A stretch of DNA of 64,000 bases from Clostridiales bacterium (GCA_022774865.1 JALFLH010000005.1:62001-126000), one strand, 5' to 3'. Shown: positions 51,655-60,945, counted from the stretch's first letter. Notes: generated by a model not told the origin, from the letters alone. Made by a program: numbers and translations.

Positions 51655-52173
51655 TCATGGCTTCTCGGAGGACATCTCCTGAAAGCATTTTTCCAGATAG
51701 ATTTTGTGCGCCACGGCAATGATGGCGCTGCGCAGCATGAGCTTTTCGTCCGTGGAATCCTCGCCCACGGAAGCGGGGCTTTGCTTCAGCCCGAATACAA
51801 AGGCAAGCACATTCTCCAACTCGCTGCAAAAGTAATCATAAGCCCGCTGGGGGGAATAGGTCTGCTTCTGAAGCCGGATAAACGCATCCAGATTGTCCAG
51901 ACTGAGTACATTCTTACAGACGGCAATAAAGAACAGATAGGCAATCTGATCCCGGCTGTACTGTTTTCTGACCGGATTCTCAATCAGGCGCCGCTTCACA
52001 TAATTGGAAACCATGGAGTTCGTAATGCAGTTTTCCTGAATGGGCGCCAGATATTCCGAAATATATTTGGCTGTCTGCTCCAGATAAAGCCCTACCGTGG
52101 GAATTTCGCTGTAGCGCGGGAGACGGAAGTCCCGAACCGGGGACACAATCCGCTGCTTACATTCGTTTGTCAT
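51655..52173 (-). CDS. DUF1836 domain protein
   Basis: 172 residues. The N-terminal part (about 15-85, FRLPRYSEIPTVGLYLEQTAKYI and NCITNSMVSNYVKRRLI) has the MerR-like helix-turn-helix look of DUF1836, a Firmicutes-only family of unknown function. NYVKRRLIENPVRKQYSRDQIAYL is the most conserved stretch. The C-terminus is helical. ATG 52173 has only weak ribosome-site bases. It is divergent from degV, with back-to-back consensus promoters. Confidence 0.82.
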   Translation of the reverse strand: MTNECKQRIVSPVRDFRLPRYSEIPTVGLYLEQTAKYISEYLAPIQENCITNSMVSNYVKRRLIENPVRKQYSRDQIAYLFFIAVCKNVLSLDNLDAFIRLQKQTYSPQRAYDYFCSELENVLAFVFGLKQSPASVGEDSTDEKLMLRSAIIAVAHKIYLEKCFQEMSSEKP

Positions 52174-52190
52174 TTTTAATCACCGCCGGT

Positions 52191-52219
52191 ATTATACCGC
52201 AAATAGTGAAACCTGTCAA
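52191..52219 (-). promoter_or_regulatory. Promoter of the DUF1836 gene
   Basis: Minus strand: TTGACA (52214-52219), a 17-base spacer, TATAAT (52191-52196). Perfect hexamers. Confidence 0.8.
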
Positions 52220-52252
52220 TCCGGATTGTAAAATCGGATCATTATGATTTTA

Positions 52253-52281
52253 TTGACATAATAAAGGATATCTGATATAAT
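52253..52281 (+). promoter_or_regulatory. Promoter of the degV gene
   Basis: TTGACA (52253-52258), a 17-base spacer, TATAAT (52276-52281). Perfect hexamers, 33 bases from the divergent DUF1836 promoter. Confidence 0.85.
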
Positions 52282-52331
52282 ATCACAGGTTTTCAGAAAA
52301 CCGATAAAGAAAAAAAAACGAGGTCTGTCCC

Positions 52332-53165
52332 ATGAAATATCAAATCGCAATGGATTCGTCTGCCAATCTGCTGAGCATGGAGGGGGTTCCCTTTGCCAGC
52401 GTACCGCTGAAAATCGTGACCGACCAGCGGGAATTCGTGGACGAACCCGGGTTGAATCTGGATGCCATGCTGGAATATCTTGCCGCGTATAAAGGCCGCT
52501 CCGGCACCTCCTGCCCCAACGTGGGGGACTGGCTGGCGGCGTTCGGCGGGGCGGACCGGGTCTTTGCGGTGACGATCACCAGCGCGCTGTCCGGCTGCTG
52601 CAATGCGGCGCTGCAGGCCAGGGATGTCTACGAGGAGGAGCATCCCGGCCGCCGGGTCTGTGTGCTGGACTCCCTCTCCACCGGCCCGGAGATGGCGCTG
52701 ATCGCCGAAAAACTGCGGGAATTGATCGGGTCCGGAAAGGATTTCGATACCATCGAGACGGAAATCCGGGCATATATGACCCATACCCACCTGATGTTCA
52801 CGCTGGAAAGCCTGAACAACATGGCACGCAACGGGCGGGTGTCTCCGTTAATCGCCAAAGCCTGCGGGCTGCTTGGCATTCGGATTCTGGGGCAGGCCAG
52901 CACAGAAGGTACCCTCCAGCCCCTGCACAAATGCCGGGGTGAGGCCAAGGCGCTGAAAAAGCTGGTGGAGGAAATGAAAAAAGCCGGATACCGCGGCGGC
53001 AGAGTACGGGTGGTGCACTGCAAGAATCCCCAGGCGGCTGAGGAACTCGCGGCTCAGCTCCGGGAAGAATTTCCGGACTGTGATCTCACGGTCGGCAGCA
53101 CCACCGCGCTGTGCAGCTTCTATGCGGAGCGGGGCGGCATTCTGGTCGGATTTGAGGATTGCTGA
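52332..53165 (+). CDS. DegV family (fatty-acid-binding) protein
   Basis: 277 residues. The family binds a single fatty acid and works as FakB, delivering it to the FakA kinase for phospholipid synthesis. The signature is visible in MDSSANLL (about 7-14), SCPNVGDW and ITSALSGCCNAAL (about 79-91), which contains the Ser/Thr-x-x-Ser-Gly contact. GRRVCVLDSLSTGPEM and the NGRVS motif follow. No fakA homologue lies in the window. ATG 52332 follows a weak GAGG. The very strong promoter suggests high expression. Confidence 0.9.
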   Translation: MKYQIAMDSSANLLSMEGVPFASVPLKIVTDQREFVDEPGLNLDAMLEYLAAYKGRSGTSCPNVGDWLAAFGGADRVFAVTITSALSGCCNAALQARDVYEEEHPGRRVCVLDSLSTGPEMALIAEKLRELIGSGKDFDTIETEIRAYMTHTHLMFTLESLNNMARNGRVSPLIAKACGLLGIRILGQASTEGTLQPLHKCRGEAKALKKLVEEMKKAGYRGGRVRVVHCKNPQAAEELAAQLREEFPDCDLTVGSTTALCSFYAERGGILVGFEDC

Positions 53166-53302
53166 ATTTCGGCGGCTTCCAATGGAAGCCGCCCTTTTGC
53201 GCGCAAATTTTCAGTGGAAAAGTCGAATCCTGTGTGATAGAATGGTAGAAAAGGCAAGTCGCCGCAAATATCAATTCACCTGTCATTCAAAGGAGGCAAG
53301 CC

Positions 53303-54592
53303 ATGCTGCCGGAAGCGTTTTTGGAACGGATGAAGACCCAGTTGGGCGCGGAATACGGGGATTATCTGAAAAGTCTGGAGCAGCCGCGGGCGGTGGCGCT
53401 GCGGTTCAATCCGCTCAAGGGGGAAATGCCCCGGCTTCCCTTCGTTGGCGCGCCGGTTCCATGGGAACCGGAGGGCTATTACTATGATCCTGCCAGCCGC
53501 CCCGGACTGCACGTTTACCACGAAGCGGGCGTATACTACTTACAGGAAGCCAGTGCGATGGCACCGGTGGCGCTGCTGGACCCCCGGCCCGAGGAGCGGG
53601 TCTGCGATCTCTGTGCCGCCCCCGGCGGAAAATCAACCCAGTGTGCCGGCCGGATGCTGGGCGATGGCTTTCTGCTTTGCAACGAAATCAATCCCAAACG
53701 CGCGAAAATTCTGTCCCGGAACATGGAACGCCTGGGCGTTGCCAACGCACTGGTGACCAACGAATCGCCTGCCGCGCTGGCGTCACGCTTTCCCGGCGCT
53801 TTTGACAAGGTGCTCATTGATGCGCCCTGCTCCGGCGAGGGTATGTTCCGCAAGGAGGAAGCAGCCGTCACCGACTGGAGTCCGGAAACCGTCCGGATGT
53901 GCGCCCGGCGGCAGGCGGAAATTCTGGATGCCGGCGCGAAGCTGGTGCGTCCCGGCGGGCGGCTGGTTTACTCCACCTGCACCTTTGCCCCGGAGGAGGA
54001 TGAGGAAGCGGTGACTGCCTTTCTGGCGCGCCACCCCGATTTCCGGCCTGAGCCTGTAGAGGCGCCTTGGTTCGCTGCCGGAGAAAACGCGAGCTACCGG
54101 ATGTGGCCCCACAAACTACGGGGCGAAGGGCATTTCGCCGCCGTACTGCGCCGGGACGGCAGCGCGGAAGCGGCGCTGAACGCCAGCCCGGGGGAGAAGC
54201 TGCCAAAGCCATGGCTTTCCTTCGCCCAGGAGCTGGGCATCTGCCTGCCGCCGGGGAAAGCGATCTCCTTTGGTCAGAGCCTGTACTGGGCGCCGGAGGA
54301 GATGCCGGATATCGCCCGGCTGAAGGTGCTTCGGCCCGGGCTGGAGCTGGGTGCTCCGAAGAAAGACCGCTTTGAGCCGGCTCACGCGCTGGCTCTATGG
54401 CTGAAAGGCTGCGCCGCGGTGCAGGACTTCGATCCCGACTCACCGCAGATTGCAGCTTTCCTCCATGGCGACGTGGTTCCCTCCCCCCAAAAAGGCTGGT
54501 GTCTGGTGACGGCGGGCGGCTATTCCATCGGCTGGGGCAAGGGCGACGGAACTGTACTGAAAAATCACTATCCCAAGGGATTACGCCGCTGA
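53303..54592 (+). CDS. RNA (cytosine-5)-methyltransferase, RsmF/NOP family
   Basis: 429-residue methyltransferase related to RsmF/YebU and YtkP. SAM binding is in VCDLCAAPGGKSTQCAG (about 96-112). The catalytic Cys in motif IV is DAPCSGEGMFRKEE (about 174) and that in motif VI is YSTCTFAPEEDE (about 223-234). A C-terminal RNA-binding part (about 290-429) is the RsmF-like extension. The likely target is a cytosine in 16S rRNA (1407 in E. coli) but could be tRNA. ATG 53303 follows AAAGGAGG. Monocistronic. Confidence 0.88.
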   Translation: MLPEAFLERMKTQLGAEYGDYLKSLEQPRAVALRFNPLKGEMPRLPFVGAPVPWEPEGYYYDPASRPGLHVYHEAGVYYLQEASAMAPVALLDPRPEERVCDLCAAPGGKSTQCAGRMLGDGFLLCNEINPKRAKILSRNMERLGVANALVTNESPAALASRFPGAFDKVLIDAPCSGEGMFRKEEAAVTDWSPETVRMCARRQAEILDAGAKLVRPGGRLVYSTCTFAPEEDEEAVTAFLARHPDFRPEPVEAPWFAAGENASYRMWPHKLRGEGHFAAVLRRDGSAEAALNASPGEKLPKPWLSFAQELGICLPPGKAISFGQSLYWAPEEMPDIARLKVLRPGLELGAPKKDRFEPAHALALWLKGCAAVQDFDPDSPQIAAFLHGDVVPSPQKGWCLVTAGGYSIGWGKGDGTVLKNHYPKGLRR

Positions 54593-54607
54593 AGTTCCAA
54601 TTCAGAC

Positions 54608-54636
54608 TTTACATAGTTCGATTTCTATGTTATAAT
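54608..54636 (+). promoter_or_regulatory. Promoter of murA with a dyad in its spacer
   Basis: TTTACA (54608-54613), a 17-base spacer, TATAAT (54631-54636). ACATAG (54611-54616) and CTATGT (54625-54630) form a perfect dyad between the hexamers. Confidence 0.75.
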
Positions 54637-54682
54637 ATCCAAACTTGTGTGAAACGAAACCATCGCAGGGAGAGGATCATCC

Positions 54683-55948
54683 TTGGCCAAATATGAAATT
54701 CATGGAGGCACACCCCTCAGCGGCACCGTGACCATCAGCGGTGCGAAAAACGCAGCCGTGGCGATTCTGCCTGCGGCGCTGCTGGTAAAAGGAACCTGCC
54801 GGATAGAAAATGTGCCGGATATCTCCGATGTCCGCATTCTGCTGGACATTCTGGAGGGCGTGGGCGCAAAGGTCAGCAGGCCGGAACCGGGCGTTGTGGA
54901 AATCGACAGCTCCGGTCCAATCAATACCAGTCCCGATGAACATCTGGTGAAACAGATGCGTGCCAGCTATTATCTCATGGGTGCGCTTCTGGGCCGGTTT
55001 GGCAAGGCGCACGTGGCGCTGCCCGGCGGCTGTAATTTTGCTTCCCGCCCCATCGACCAGCACATCAAGGGCTTTGAGATGCTGGGAGCGGACGTGATTT
55101 ACACGGACGCCTATGTAGACCTGAAGCCCAGCGAATTTGGATTGCAGGGCAACCGGATCAATCTGGACGTCGTCAGCGTGGGCGCGACCATCAACATCAT
55201 GATCGCCGCGTCCCTGATCCCGGGTCAGACTATCATCGGCAACGCGGCGAAGGAACCGCATATTGTCGATCTGGCCAACTTTCTGAATACCATGGGCGCC
55301 AGAATCTACGGAGCAGGCACCGACACGGTCAAGATCCGGGGCGTCAACGCCCTGAAGGGTGGAACCTACGCGATTATTCCCGATCAGATTGAGGCGGGCA
55401 CCTATCTGGCGGCGGTGGCGGCCACCGGTGGAAATGTGCTGGTGCAGAACGTGATTCCCAAGCACATGGAGTGCATTACCACCAAGCTGCAGGAAATGGG
55501 CGCCCGGATTATCAATTACGACGATTCCATCCGCATCCAGAGCAACGGCCATTTGCGCTACACCACGGTGAAAACCCGTCCATACCCCGGATTCCCCACG
55601 GATATGCAGGCGCAGATCTGCGTGTGTATGTCCCGGGCGGCAGGCTTCAGCCGTCTGACGGAGAGCGTCTATGAAACCCGGTTCTTTGGCTACTGCACGG
55701 AACTGCAGAGCATGGGTGCCAATATCCAGATCAACGGGAAAACGGCCACCGTCATCGGCGTTGAGAAGCTGTACGGCGCTACCGTCGAAGCGCACGATCT
55801 GCGGGCGGGGGCGGCGCTGGTGATTGCGGGTCTGGTGGCCGAAGGCACCACCATTGTGGAAAACGTGCACTTCATTGAGCGGGGTTATGAGAATCTGGTG
55901 GATAAATTCACGGGTCTCGGTGCCTCCATCCGCAGACTGGAGGACTGA
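54683..55948 (+). CDS. murA: UDP-N-acetylglucosamine 1-carboxyvinyltransferase
   Basis: First committed step of peptidoglycan synthesis: adds enolpyruvate to UDP-GlcNAc. 421 residues. The active-site loop is LPGGCNFASRPIDQHIKGFE, and the Cys that fosfomycin alkylates is present (about residue 117), so the enzyme is of the drug-sensitive type. Substrate residues lie in VTISGAKNAAVAILPAALL (about 14-32), EVP-like repeats and DLRAGAALVIAGLVAEG (about 369). The start is TTG 54683 after GGGAGAGG; no ATG is available. Confidence 0.96.
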   Translation: MAKYEIHGGTPLSGTVTISGAKNAAVAILPAALLVKGTCRIENVPDISDVRILLDILEGVGAKVSRPEPGVVEIDSSGPINTSPDEHLVKQMRASYYLMGALLGRFGKAHVALPGGCNFASRPIDQHIKGFEMLGADVIYTDAYVDLKPSEFGLQGNRINLDVVSVGATINIMIAASLIPGQTIIGNAAKEPHIVDLANFLNTMGARIYGAGTDTVKIRGVNALKGGTYAIIPDQIEAGTYLAAVAATGGNVLVQNVIPKHMECITTKLQEMGARIINYDDSIRIQSNGHLRYTTVKTRPYPGFPTDMQAQICVCMSRAAGFSRLTESVYETRFFGYCTELQSMGANIQINGKTATVIGVEKLYGATVEAHDLRAGAALVIAGLVAEGTTIVENVHFIERGYENLVDKFTGLGASIRRLED

Positions 55949-55950
55949 CA

Positions 55951-55985
55951 AAAAACGGCTTTGGAAATAATCCAAAGCCGTTTTT
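55951..55985. terminator. Bidirectional terminator between murA and the serine acetyltransferase gene
   Basis: Fifteen-base perfect arms (AAAAACGGCTTTGGA and its complement) with a five-base loop and T-runs on both strands. Confidence 0.9.
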
Positions 55986-56001
55986 GCTGTCTGATCCAGG
56001 A

Positions 56002-56943
56002 TCAGGTTTCGCTCTGCCCGTCCCAGAAAGGCTCCTTTTCCACCTGCGTACAGCCGCAGGTACGTGCCTTGAACTGCAGCTCCTGGTTTTTAATGCTGAC
56101 CGTGGTGCAGGGCGGGATGGATTTGGTGATAAATGCGTTGGAACCGATGGTGGAATCCCGGCCGATCACCGTCTCGCCGCCCAGAACAGAGGCGCCGGCA
56201 TAGATGGTCACATTATCCTCAATCGTGGGATGGCGCTTTTTGCCCCGCAGGCTCTGCCCGCCCCGGGTGGTCAGGCCGCCCAACGTGACGCCCTGATAGA
56301 TTTTTACGTTTTCGCCGATAACGGTGGTCTCACCGATGACAATTCCTGTGCCGTGGTCGATGAAAAAATTCTTCCCGATGCGGGCGCCCGGATGAATATC
56401 GATACCGGTAACCGAATGGGCGTGCTCGGTCATGATCCGGGGCAGCATGGGCACTTTCAATTCATAGAGCACGTGCGCCAGCCGGTATACCGTGATGGCA
56501 AAGACGCCCGGGTAACAGAAAATGACTTCATCCTTGCTGGTGGCGGCGGGATCGCCGTCGTAGGCCGCCTGCACATCGGTCTGCACCAGCGCCCGGACAG
56601 CAGGAATCGCTTTAAAAAAATCCAGGCTCACCGCCTGCGCCTTTTCCTCCGCCTCCGGCTGCGCCATGCCGCTGGCCTGATACACCAGAACCAACTGGCG
56701 GTTCAGGTTGAACATCACATCCTCAATGAGCATGGAGAGATTGTGCTTCACATTATAGATGCGGTAGGATTTATCCCGGTAGTAGCCGGGGTAGACAATC
56801 CGCAGCAGCTTTTGAATCATGTCGGTGATGACTTCCTTGTCCGGATGGCGGAACAGGTCGATTTTGTCAATATCCCGTCCGCCCTGATAGTCGGAGAGAA
56901 TGCCGTCCACCACACCCTCAATCTGCGCTTCAATGGTATTCAT
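56002..56943 (-). CDS. cysE: Serine O-acetyltransferase (EpsC/CysE type)
   Basis: Acetylates L-serine with acetyl-CoA for cysteine synthesis. 313 residues. The N-terminal helical part (1-150) is longer than in E. coli CysE and is the EpsC form. The left-handed beta-helix repeats (about 170-290) include HPGARIGKNFFIDHGTGIVIGETTVIGENVKIYQGVTLG, with the catalytic His-Gly-Thr-Gly motif and the DHGTG loop. The C-terminus has a CGCTQVEKEPFW tail. It starts at ATG 56943 with a weak ribosome site. No cysK is nearby. Confidence 0.9.
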   Translation of the reverse strand: MNTIEAQIEGVVDGILSDYQGGRDIDKIDLFRHPDKEVITDMIQKLLRIVYPGYYRDKSYRIYNVKHNLSMLIEDVMFNLNRQLVLVYQASGMAQPEAEEKAQAVSLDFFKAIPAVRALVQTDVQAAYDGDPAATSKDEVIFCYPGVFAITVYRLAHVLYELKVPMLPRIMTEHAHSVTGIDIHPGARIGKNFFIDHGTGIVIGETTVIGENVKIYQGVTLGGLTTRGGQSLRGKKRHPTIEDNVTIYAGASVLGGETVIGRDSTIGSNAFITKSIPPCTTVSIKNQELQFKARTCGCTQVEKEPFWDGQSET

Positions 56944-56988
56944 GATGATACCCCCTTATGCTGTTTATACCATACTATGGGGTCAAAG

Positions 56989-57711
56989 TCAATTGGAGCA
57001 GTCAATCAGATCTTTGATCACCGCACCGGCCAGTATCAGTCCCGCCGCGCCGGGCACAAAAGAGACGGAACCGGGGATCTGCCGCTTGCCCAGCCGGGCA
57101 GCCTCCGCCTCACCGCCAACGGGACTCAGGGGCTCCTCCCGGGAATAGACCACCTTCAAATGCACAATTCCCCGCTTTTTCAGTTCCTTGCGCATGACGC
57201 GTGCCAGCGGGCACATGGAGGTCTGAGAGATGTCCGCCACCTGAAAGGCCGTGGGGTCCAGTTTGTTGCCGGTCCCCATGGCGCTGATGATAGGGGTATT
57301 CGCCTCTGCGGCACGCTCTGCCAGAAGCAGCTTGCCGGTGACGGTGTCGATGGCATCCACGATATAGTCGTACTGGGTGAAATCGAACTGATCCGCCGTG
57401 TCCGGCAAATAGAAGCAGGGATACGTCCGCACAACGCAGGCGGGGTTGATGTCCAGCACCCGCTCCCTTGCCACATCCACCTTCAGCCTGCCCACGGTGG
57501 AGTGGGTGGCAAGAATCTGGCGGTTCAGATTGGAAATGCTGACGGTGTCGTTATCGATCAGATCCAGCATCCCCACGCCGCACCGGGCCAGTGCCTCCAC
57601 GGTGTAGCCACCCACGCCGCCCACGCCGAATACGGCGACCCGGGCACCGGCCAGCTTCGTCATGGCATCCCCGCCCAACAGGAGCTGCGATCTGGAAAAT
57701 TGCTCATCCAT
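56989..57711 (-). CDS. tcdA: tRNA threonylcarbamoyladenosine dehydratase
   Basis: Converts t6A37 to its cyclic form using ATP, in the ThiF/MoeB/E1 superfamily. 240 residues. The nucleotide loop is VAVFGVGGVGGYTVEALAR (about 25-43). The E1-like substrate region is IDNDTVSISNLNRQI (about 52-66). SAMGTGNKLDPTAF and MCPLARVMRKELKKRGI complete the TcdA pattern. No zinc Cys pairs are seen. ATG 57711 lies just before an AT-rich promoter-like gap. tsaC earlier in the window starts the same pathway. Confidence 0.93.
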   Translation of the reverse strand: MDEQFSRSQLLLGGDAMTKLAGARVAVFGVGGVGGYTVEALARCGVGMLDLIDNDTVSISNLNRQILATHSTVGRLKVDVARERVLDINPACVVRTYPCFYLPDTADQFDFTQYDYIVDAIDTVTGKLLLAERAAEANTPIISAMGTGNKLDPTAFQVADISQTSMCPLARVMRKELKKRGIVHLKVVYSREEPLSPVGGEAEAARLGKRQIPGSVSFVPGAAGLILAGAVIKDLIDCSN

Positions 57712-57825
57712 GCCCGTTCCCTCCGAAATCTGAATGATTTTCTTATACCATACCCAGCGGAAAAAGTCAAATGATACACAGGTTTCCCCTTTCCGCCTGT
57801 TTACATTCCGGTCAAAATTCGTCTA

Positions 57826-57854
57826 TTTACTTTTTCCCGCATTGATGGTAAAAT
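57826..57854 (+). promoter_or_regulatory. Promoter of rodA/ftsW
   Basis: TTTACT (57826-57831), a 17-base spacer, TAAAAT (57849-57854). Confidence 0.65.
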
Positions 57855-57879
57855 AGAGCGCAGGAAAGGAGGCGGCGCT

Positions 57880-59049
57880 TTGCAGCAATTTTTCTTTGAA
57901 TTCAAAAGCTTCTTCAAAAAAGGTGATATGGTACTGCTTCTGCTGTGCCTGATTACATCCGCGTTTGGCTGCGTGGTGCTGGCCAGCGCAACCAGCGCCC
58001 CCAAGTTCAACGGCAACGCCCGTTATCTGATTATCCAGTTGGCCGCCGTGGCAATGGGTGTGCTCATGTATGCCATCATGTCCTCCATCGACGTGGAAAC
58101 CATGTCGGAATACCGCAACCTGCTGGTGGCGTTCAATTTCGTGGTGTTGCTGATGCTGATTCCATTCGGTACGGATAACAACACCGGCAACCGAAGCTGG
58201 CTGGATATCCCCGGCCTGCCCTTTATGATTCAGCCCGCTGAGATCTGCAAGATTACGTTTATTGTCATTCTGGCATCGGTCATGAATTCCCATCAGAACC
58301 GGATTTCCAGCGTTCCCTCAGTTTTTCATATGTTGTTCCATCTGGCGCTGCTGTTCGGACTGAATATGGCCTTGTCCAAAGATCTGGGGGTTTCCCTGAT
58401 TTTCGTGTTCATCTTTATCGGCATGGCCTTTGGCGGCGGTGTGAATCTGCTGTGGTTTGCGCTTGCCATCGGCCTGATCGCCGTAGGCTCCCCTGTGATC
58501 TGGCCCCATCTGGCGCAGCACCAGCGAAACCGGATCATGGTTCTGTTTGACCCTACCGTTGATCCGCAGGGCATTAACGAACGGTTCCACTACAAAATCA
58601 ATCTCCAGTCCCTCACCGGCGGCGGTCTGACGGGACAGGGGCTGTTTAACGGCAACCGGACACAGGGCGGCAACCTGTTCGCCCAGCATACGGACTACAT
58701 CTTCTCCTCCATCGGCGAAGAGCTGGGCTTTGCGGGCTGCCTGTTGGTCATGCTGCTGGAATTTGCCATCATTGCCCGGTGCATCTATGTGGGAATCAAG
58801 TGTCAGGACTACCAGCGGCGACTGATCTGCTACGGCGCGGCGTCGGCCCTGATCTTCCAGGTTATGATCAATGTGGGTATGTGCATTGGCGCCATGCCCG
58901 TGATCGGCCTGACACTGCCGCTGATCAGCTACGGCGGATCGTCGGTGGTTACGATTTACGCCATGCTGGGACTTGTCTCGGGTGTGCATGCCCGGCCGGA
59001 AAGCCAAAGTCATGAACGATATGTCCAGCCCTACAGGCAATACCGGTAG
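57880..59049 (+). CDS. rodA: FtsW/RodA/SpoVE family peptidoglycan glycosyltransferase
   Basis: Integral membrane SEDS protein of 389 residues with about ten helices. It polymerises lipid II together with a class B PBP. Key features: GTDNNTGNRSWLDIPGLPFMIQPAEICKI (about 97-125, the SEDS loop), the catalytic Asp in ALSKDLGVSLIF, and the extracellular loop with the INERFHYKINLQSLTGGGLTGQGLF motif. The end has MPVIGLTLPLISYGGSSVV. The RodA assignment over FtsW is uncertain. The start is TTG 57880 after GGAAAGGAGG. Confidence 0.9.
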   Translation: MQQFFFEFKSFFKKGDMVLLLLCLITSAFGCVVLASATSAPKFNGNARYLIIQLAAVAMGVLMYAIMSSIDVETMSEYRNLLVAFNFVVLLMLIPFGTDNNTGNRSWLDIPGLPFMIQPAEICKITFIVILASVMNSHQNRISSVPSVFHMLFHLALLFGLNMALSKDLGVSLIFVFIFIGMAFGGGVNLLWFALAIGLIAVGSPVIWPHLAQHQRNRIMVLFDPTVDPQGINERFHYKINLQSLTGGGLTGQGLFNGNRTQGGNLFAQHTDYIFSSIGEELGFAGCLLVMLLEFAIIARCIYVGIKCQDYQRRLICYGAASALIFQVMINVGMCIGAMPVIGLTLPLISYGGSSVVTIYAMLGLVSGVHARPESQSHERYVQPYRQYR

Positions 59050-59425
59050 CGACCCAAAGCAGGCCGCACCTCAAGGCACGCGCAATGCCTTTCTTTTGTG
59101 CGAAATGCTCCGCCGTATTTGGGATCGCCTGTCGCATCATTTCAGGCAGCTTCGCTACGCTGCAGGCCGTTTCCCATATTATGGCGCAGAAGTACAAAGC
59201 CTGCTGCCCTGGAATGCCCTATTGGAATACAGAATCAAGTGAAAAGAATCGATCCGGCTCCGAGATGAAACTCAGAGCCGGGGATTTTTATACGCTTGGA
59301 AGATGCTTACAAAGCTGATGGCTGTTCATTGGGCAATATGCGTTTCATTTCCTGGCAAAAACGCTCTATTGCAGCCATAGAACCATTCGTTGGTCAAGGG
59401 ATTTGATGCGGAGCACACCATGGCG
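59050..59425. other. 376-base gap after rodA, no confident gene
   Basis: The first 200 bases (59050-59250) are open on both strands in overlapping frames (for example plus 59085-59318 with Cys-rich residues, and minus 58949-59197), typical of a degenerate or dispersed repeat rather than a gene. The rodA terminator lies at 59254-59290. The remaining 130 bases show nothing I can name. Confidence 0.5.
59254..59290 (+). terminator. Terminator of rodA
   Basis: CCGGCTC and GAGCCGG arms with an inner GAG/CTC pair and single-base bulges, then GGATTTTTA. Confidence 0.8.
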
Positions 59426-60901
59426 CTATACGCTTCTCGCGTTCTGTTTCTGCGTCTTTTCTCCGCTGCCGTAGTGGGTTCCATAATGACTGTAGCCATT
59501 TTTATGGTAATAGCTATGATAACCATAACCATAATCCCCGGATTTTGGATTTACACAATTAAGCACGCAACCCAACATGGGGACATGACTCTCCGAAAGC
59601 TGCTCCACCGCCTCTACAATATGGCTGGTCTTTGCATAGTCCTGTTTGATCACAAACAGCACCCCATCTGTCAGTTCTGCAAGCACAGCCGTGTCCGTCA
59701 GCATTCCAACCGGCGCTGTGTCCAAAATTACGTAATCCATTGACGCTCTGGCAGATATCAGCAATTCCCGCATCCTTTGACAGTCCAGAATTTCCGAGGC
59801 ATCTGAATAAGGCTTACCGCCCGGCAACACATAGATTTGATGAGCCTTATCATATTGAAGCACTTCATCCAGCTTAGCCTTACCGCTAATAAACTCATAA
59901 ACGCCTTTGCCCTTTTTGATGCCCAAAATCCTACCCAGAGAAGGATTCCGAATATCGCAATCCATAAGCAGCACCTTTTTCCCATTCATGGCCAGCGACA
60001 TGGCTATGTTGGCGGCAATGGTGCTTTTTCCCTCACCCGGGGCAGTGCTGGAGACCAATAACACCTTGCTTTCATGCTTCCTCGCCTCTCTCTCCAGATG
60101 GGTACGCAGCACACGAATGGACTCCACAAACCCTTGCGGAATATGTGGATTGTCTATCAATGCTGTCCAAGTCTGTGCATGACTCCGTTTTTTCTCGGCC
60201 GCCAAGGGGATCACAGAAAGGCACTCTGCATGAATATATTTCTGAATATCTTCCTCTCTCTGGATGGTCTGACGATTTATCGCATAGCCCATCAAAAACA
60301 GCAATCCCAAAATCAGTCCCAGAATCCCACCTTTTACGGTTGACCGGGCAAAATTTGGTAAGGATACCGGTTCTGTTGGAACGCCGGTGTAGTCCAGCAT
60401 TTCCAGTTTCGTACTTCCTATCACCTGTTCCGCCACCTGAGGATAATTCTGAATGACCGAGTCCAGAATATCCCTTGCCGTCTGCGGATTCTCAGAGCGA
60501 ACCTCAATGGTAAACAGATTGGTATCCGGCATTACCGAAGCAGAGATCGACCCATTCAAGGTCTGCACACCCAAATCAGCAGCTATAATTTTGGAGAGGC
60601 TTCCACTGGTCAGCAGATAAGGGAATGTACTCTCAAGCTGGCTGGCCGTGGTATTGTTATTGTAGCTGCCCGTACCATAGAGGCTCTGGTTGTCCACCGT
60701 AACGGTAAAGGTTGCGGATGCCAAGTACTGAGGCCGGTAGCTCATCCGGGCTCTTCTGTACATAAACCCGGCGCACAACATAATCAAAAGAATAATCAGC
60801 GGGAAATAGCGTCGAAAGCCCTTCCACATTCGATCCAGAATGCGGATCAGGTCTATGCGCTCCGGCATCTCATCAACTGTTGCTCCGAAATAATCGTTCA
60901 T
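59426..60901 (-). CDS. Fused Wzz/CpsD bacterial tyrosine kinase (capsule/EPS regulator), copy 1
   Basis: 491 residues. The N-terminal Wzz domain has two membrane helices (about 34-54 and 190-210) flanking an external chain-length-determinant region. The cytoplasmic BY-kinase part has Walker A SSTAPGEGKST (about 284-294), Walker A' LLMDCDIRNPSL and Walker B YVILDTAPVGML. A tyrosine cluster at the end (GYGYHSYYHKNGYSHYG) is where such kinases autophosphorylate. They control polysaccharide export and chain length. ATG 60901 follows AGGAG. It lies last in the minus-strand EPS-like operon. Confidence 0.9.
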   Translation of the reverse strand: MNDYFGATVDEMPERIDLIRILDRMWKGFRRYFPLIILLIMLCAGFMYRRARMSYRPQYLASATFTVTVDNQSLYGTGSYNNNTTASQLESTFPYLLTSGSLSKIIAADLGVQTLNGSISASVMPDTNLFTIEVRSENPQTARDILDSVIQNYPQVAEQVIGSTKLEMLDYTGVPTEPVSLPNFARSTVKGGILGLILGLLFLMGYAINRQTIQREEDIQKYIHAECLSVIPLAAEKKRSHAQTWTALIDNPHIPQGFVESIRVLRTHLEREARKHESKVLLVSSTAPGEGKSTIAANIAMSLAMNGKKVLLMDCDIRNPSLGRILGIKKGKGVYEFISGKAKLDEVLQYDKAHQIYVLPGGKPYSDASEILDCQRMRELLISARASMDYVILDTAPVGMLTDTAVLAELTDGVLFVIKQDYAKTSHIVEAVEQLSESHVPMLGCVLNCVNPKSGDYGYGYHSYYHKNGYSHYGTHYGSGEKTQKQNARSV

Positions 60902-60945
60902 CGTTTTCTCCTGATTGTTTTCTTCCTTTGGAAAAGGTTAACGGC

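Noticed and set aside
59085-59318. Plus-strand 77-codon Cys-rich frame after rodA
   Set aside because: An overlapping frame on the other strand is equally open, there is no ribosome site, and it runs through the rodA terminator.
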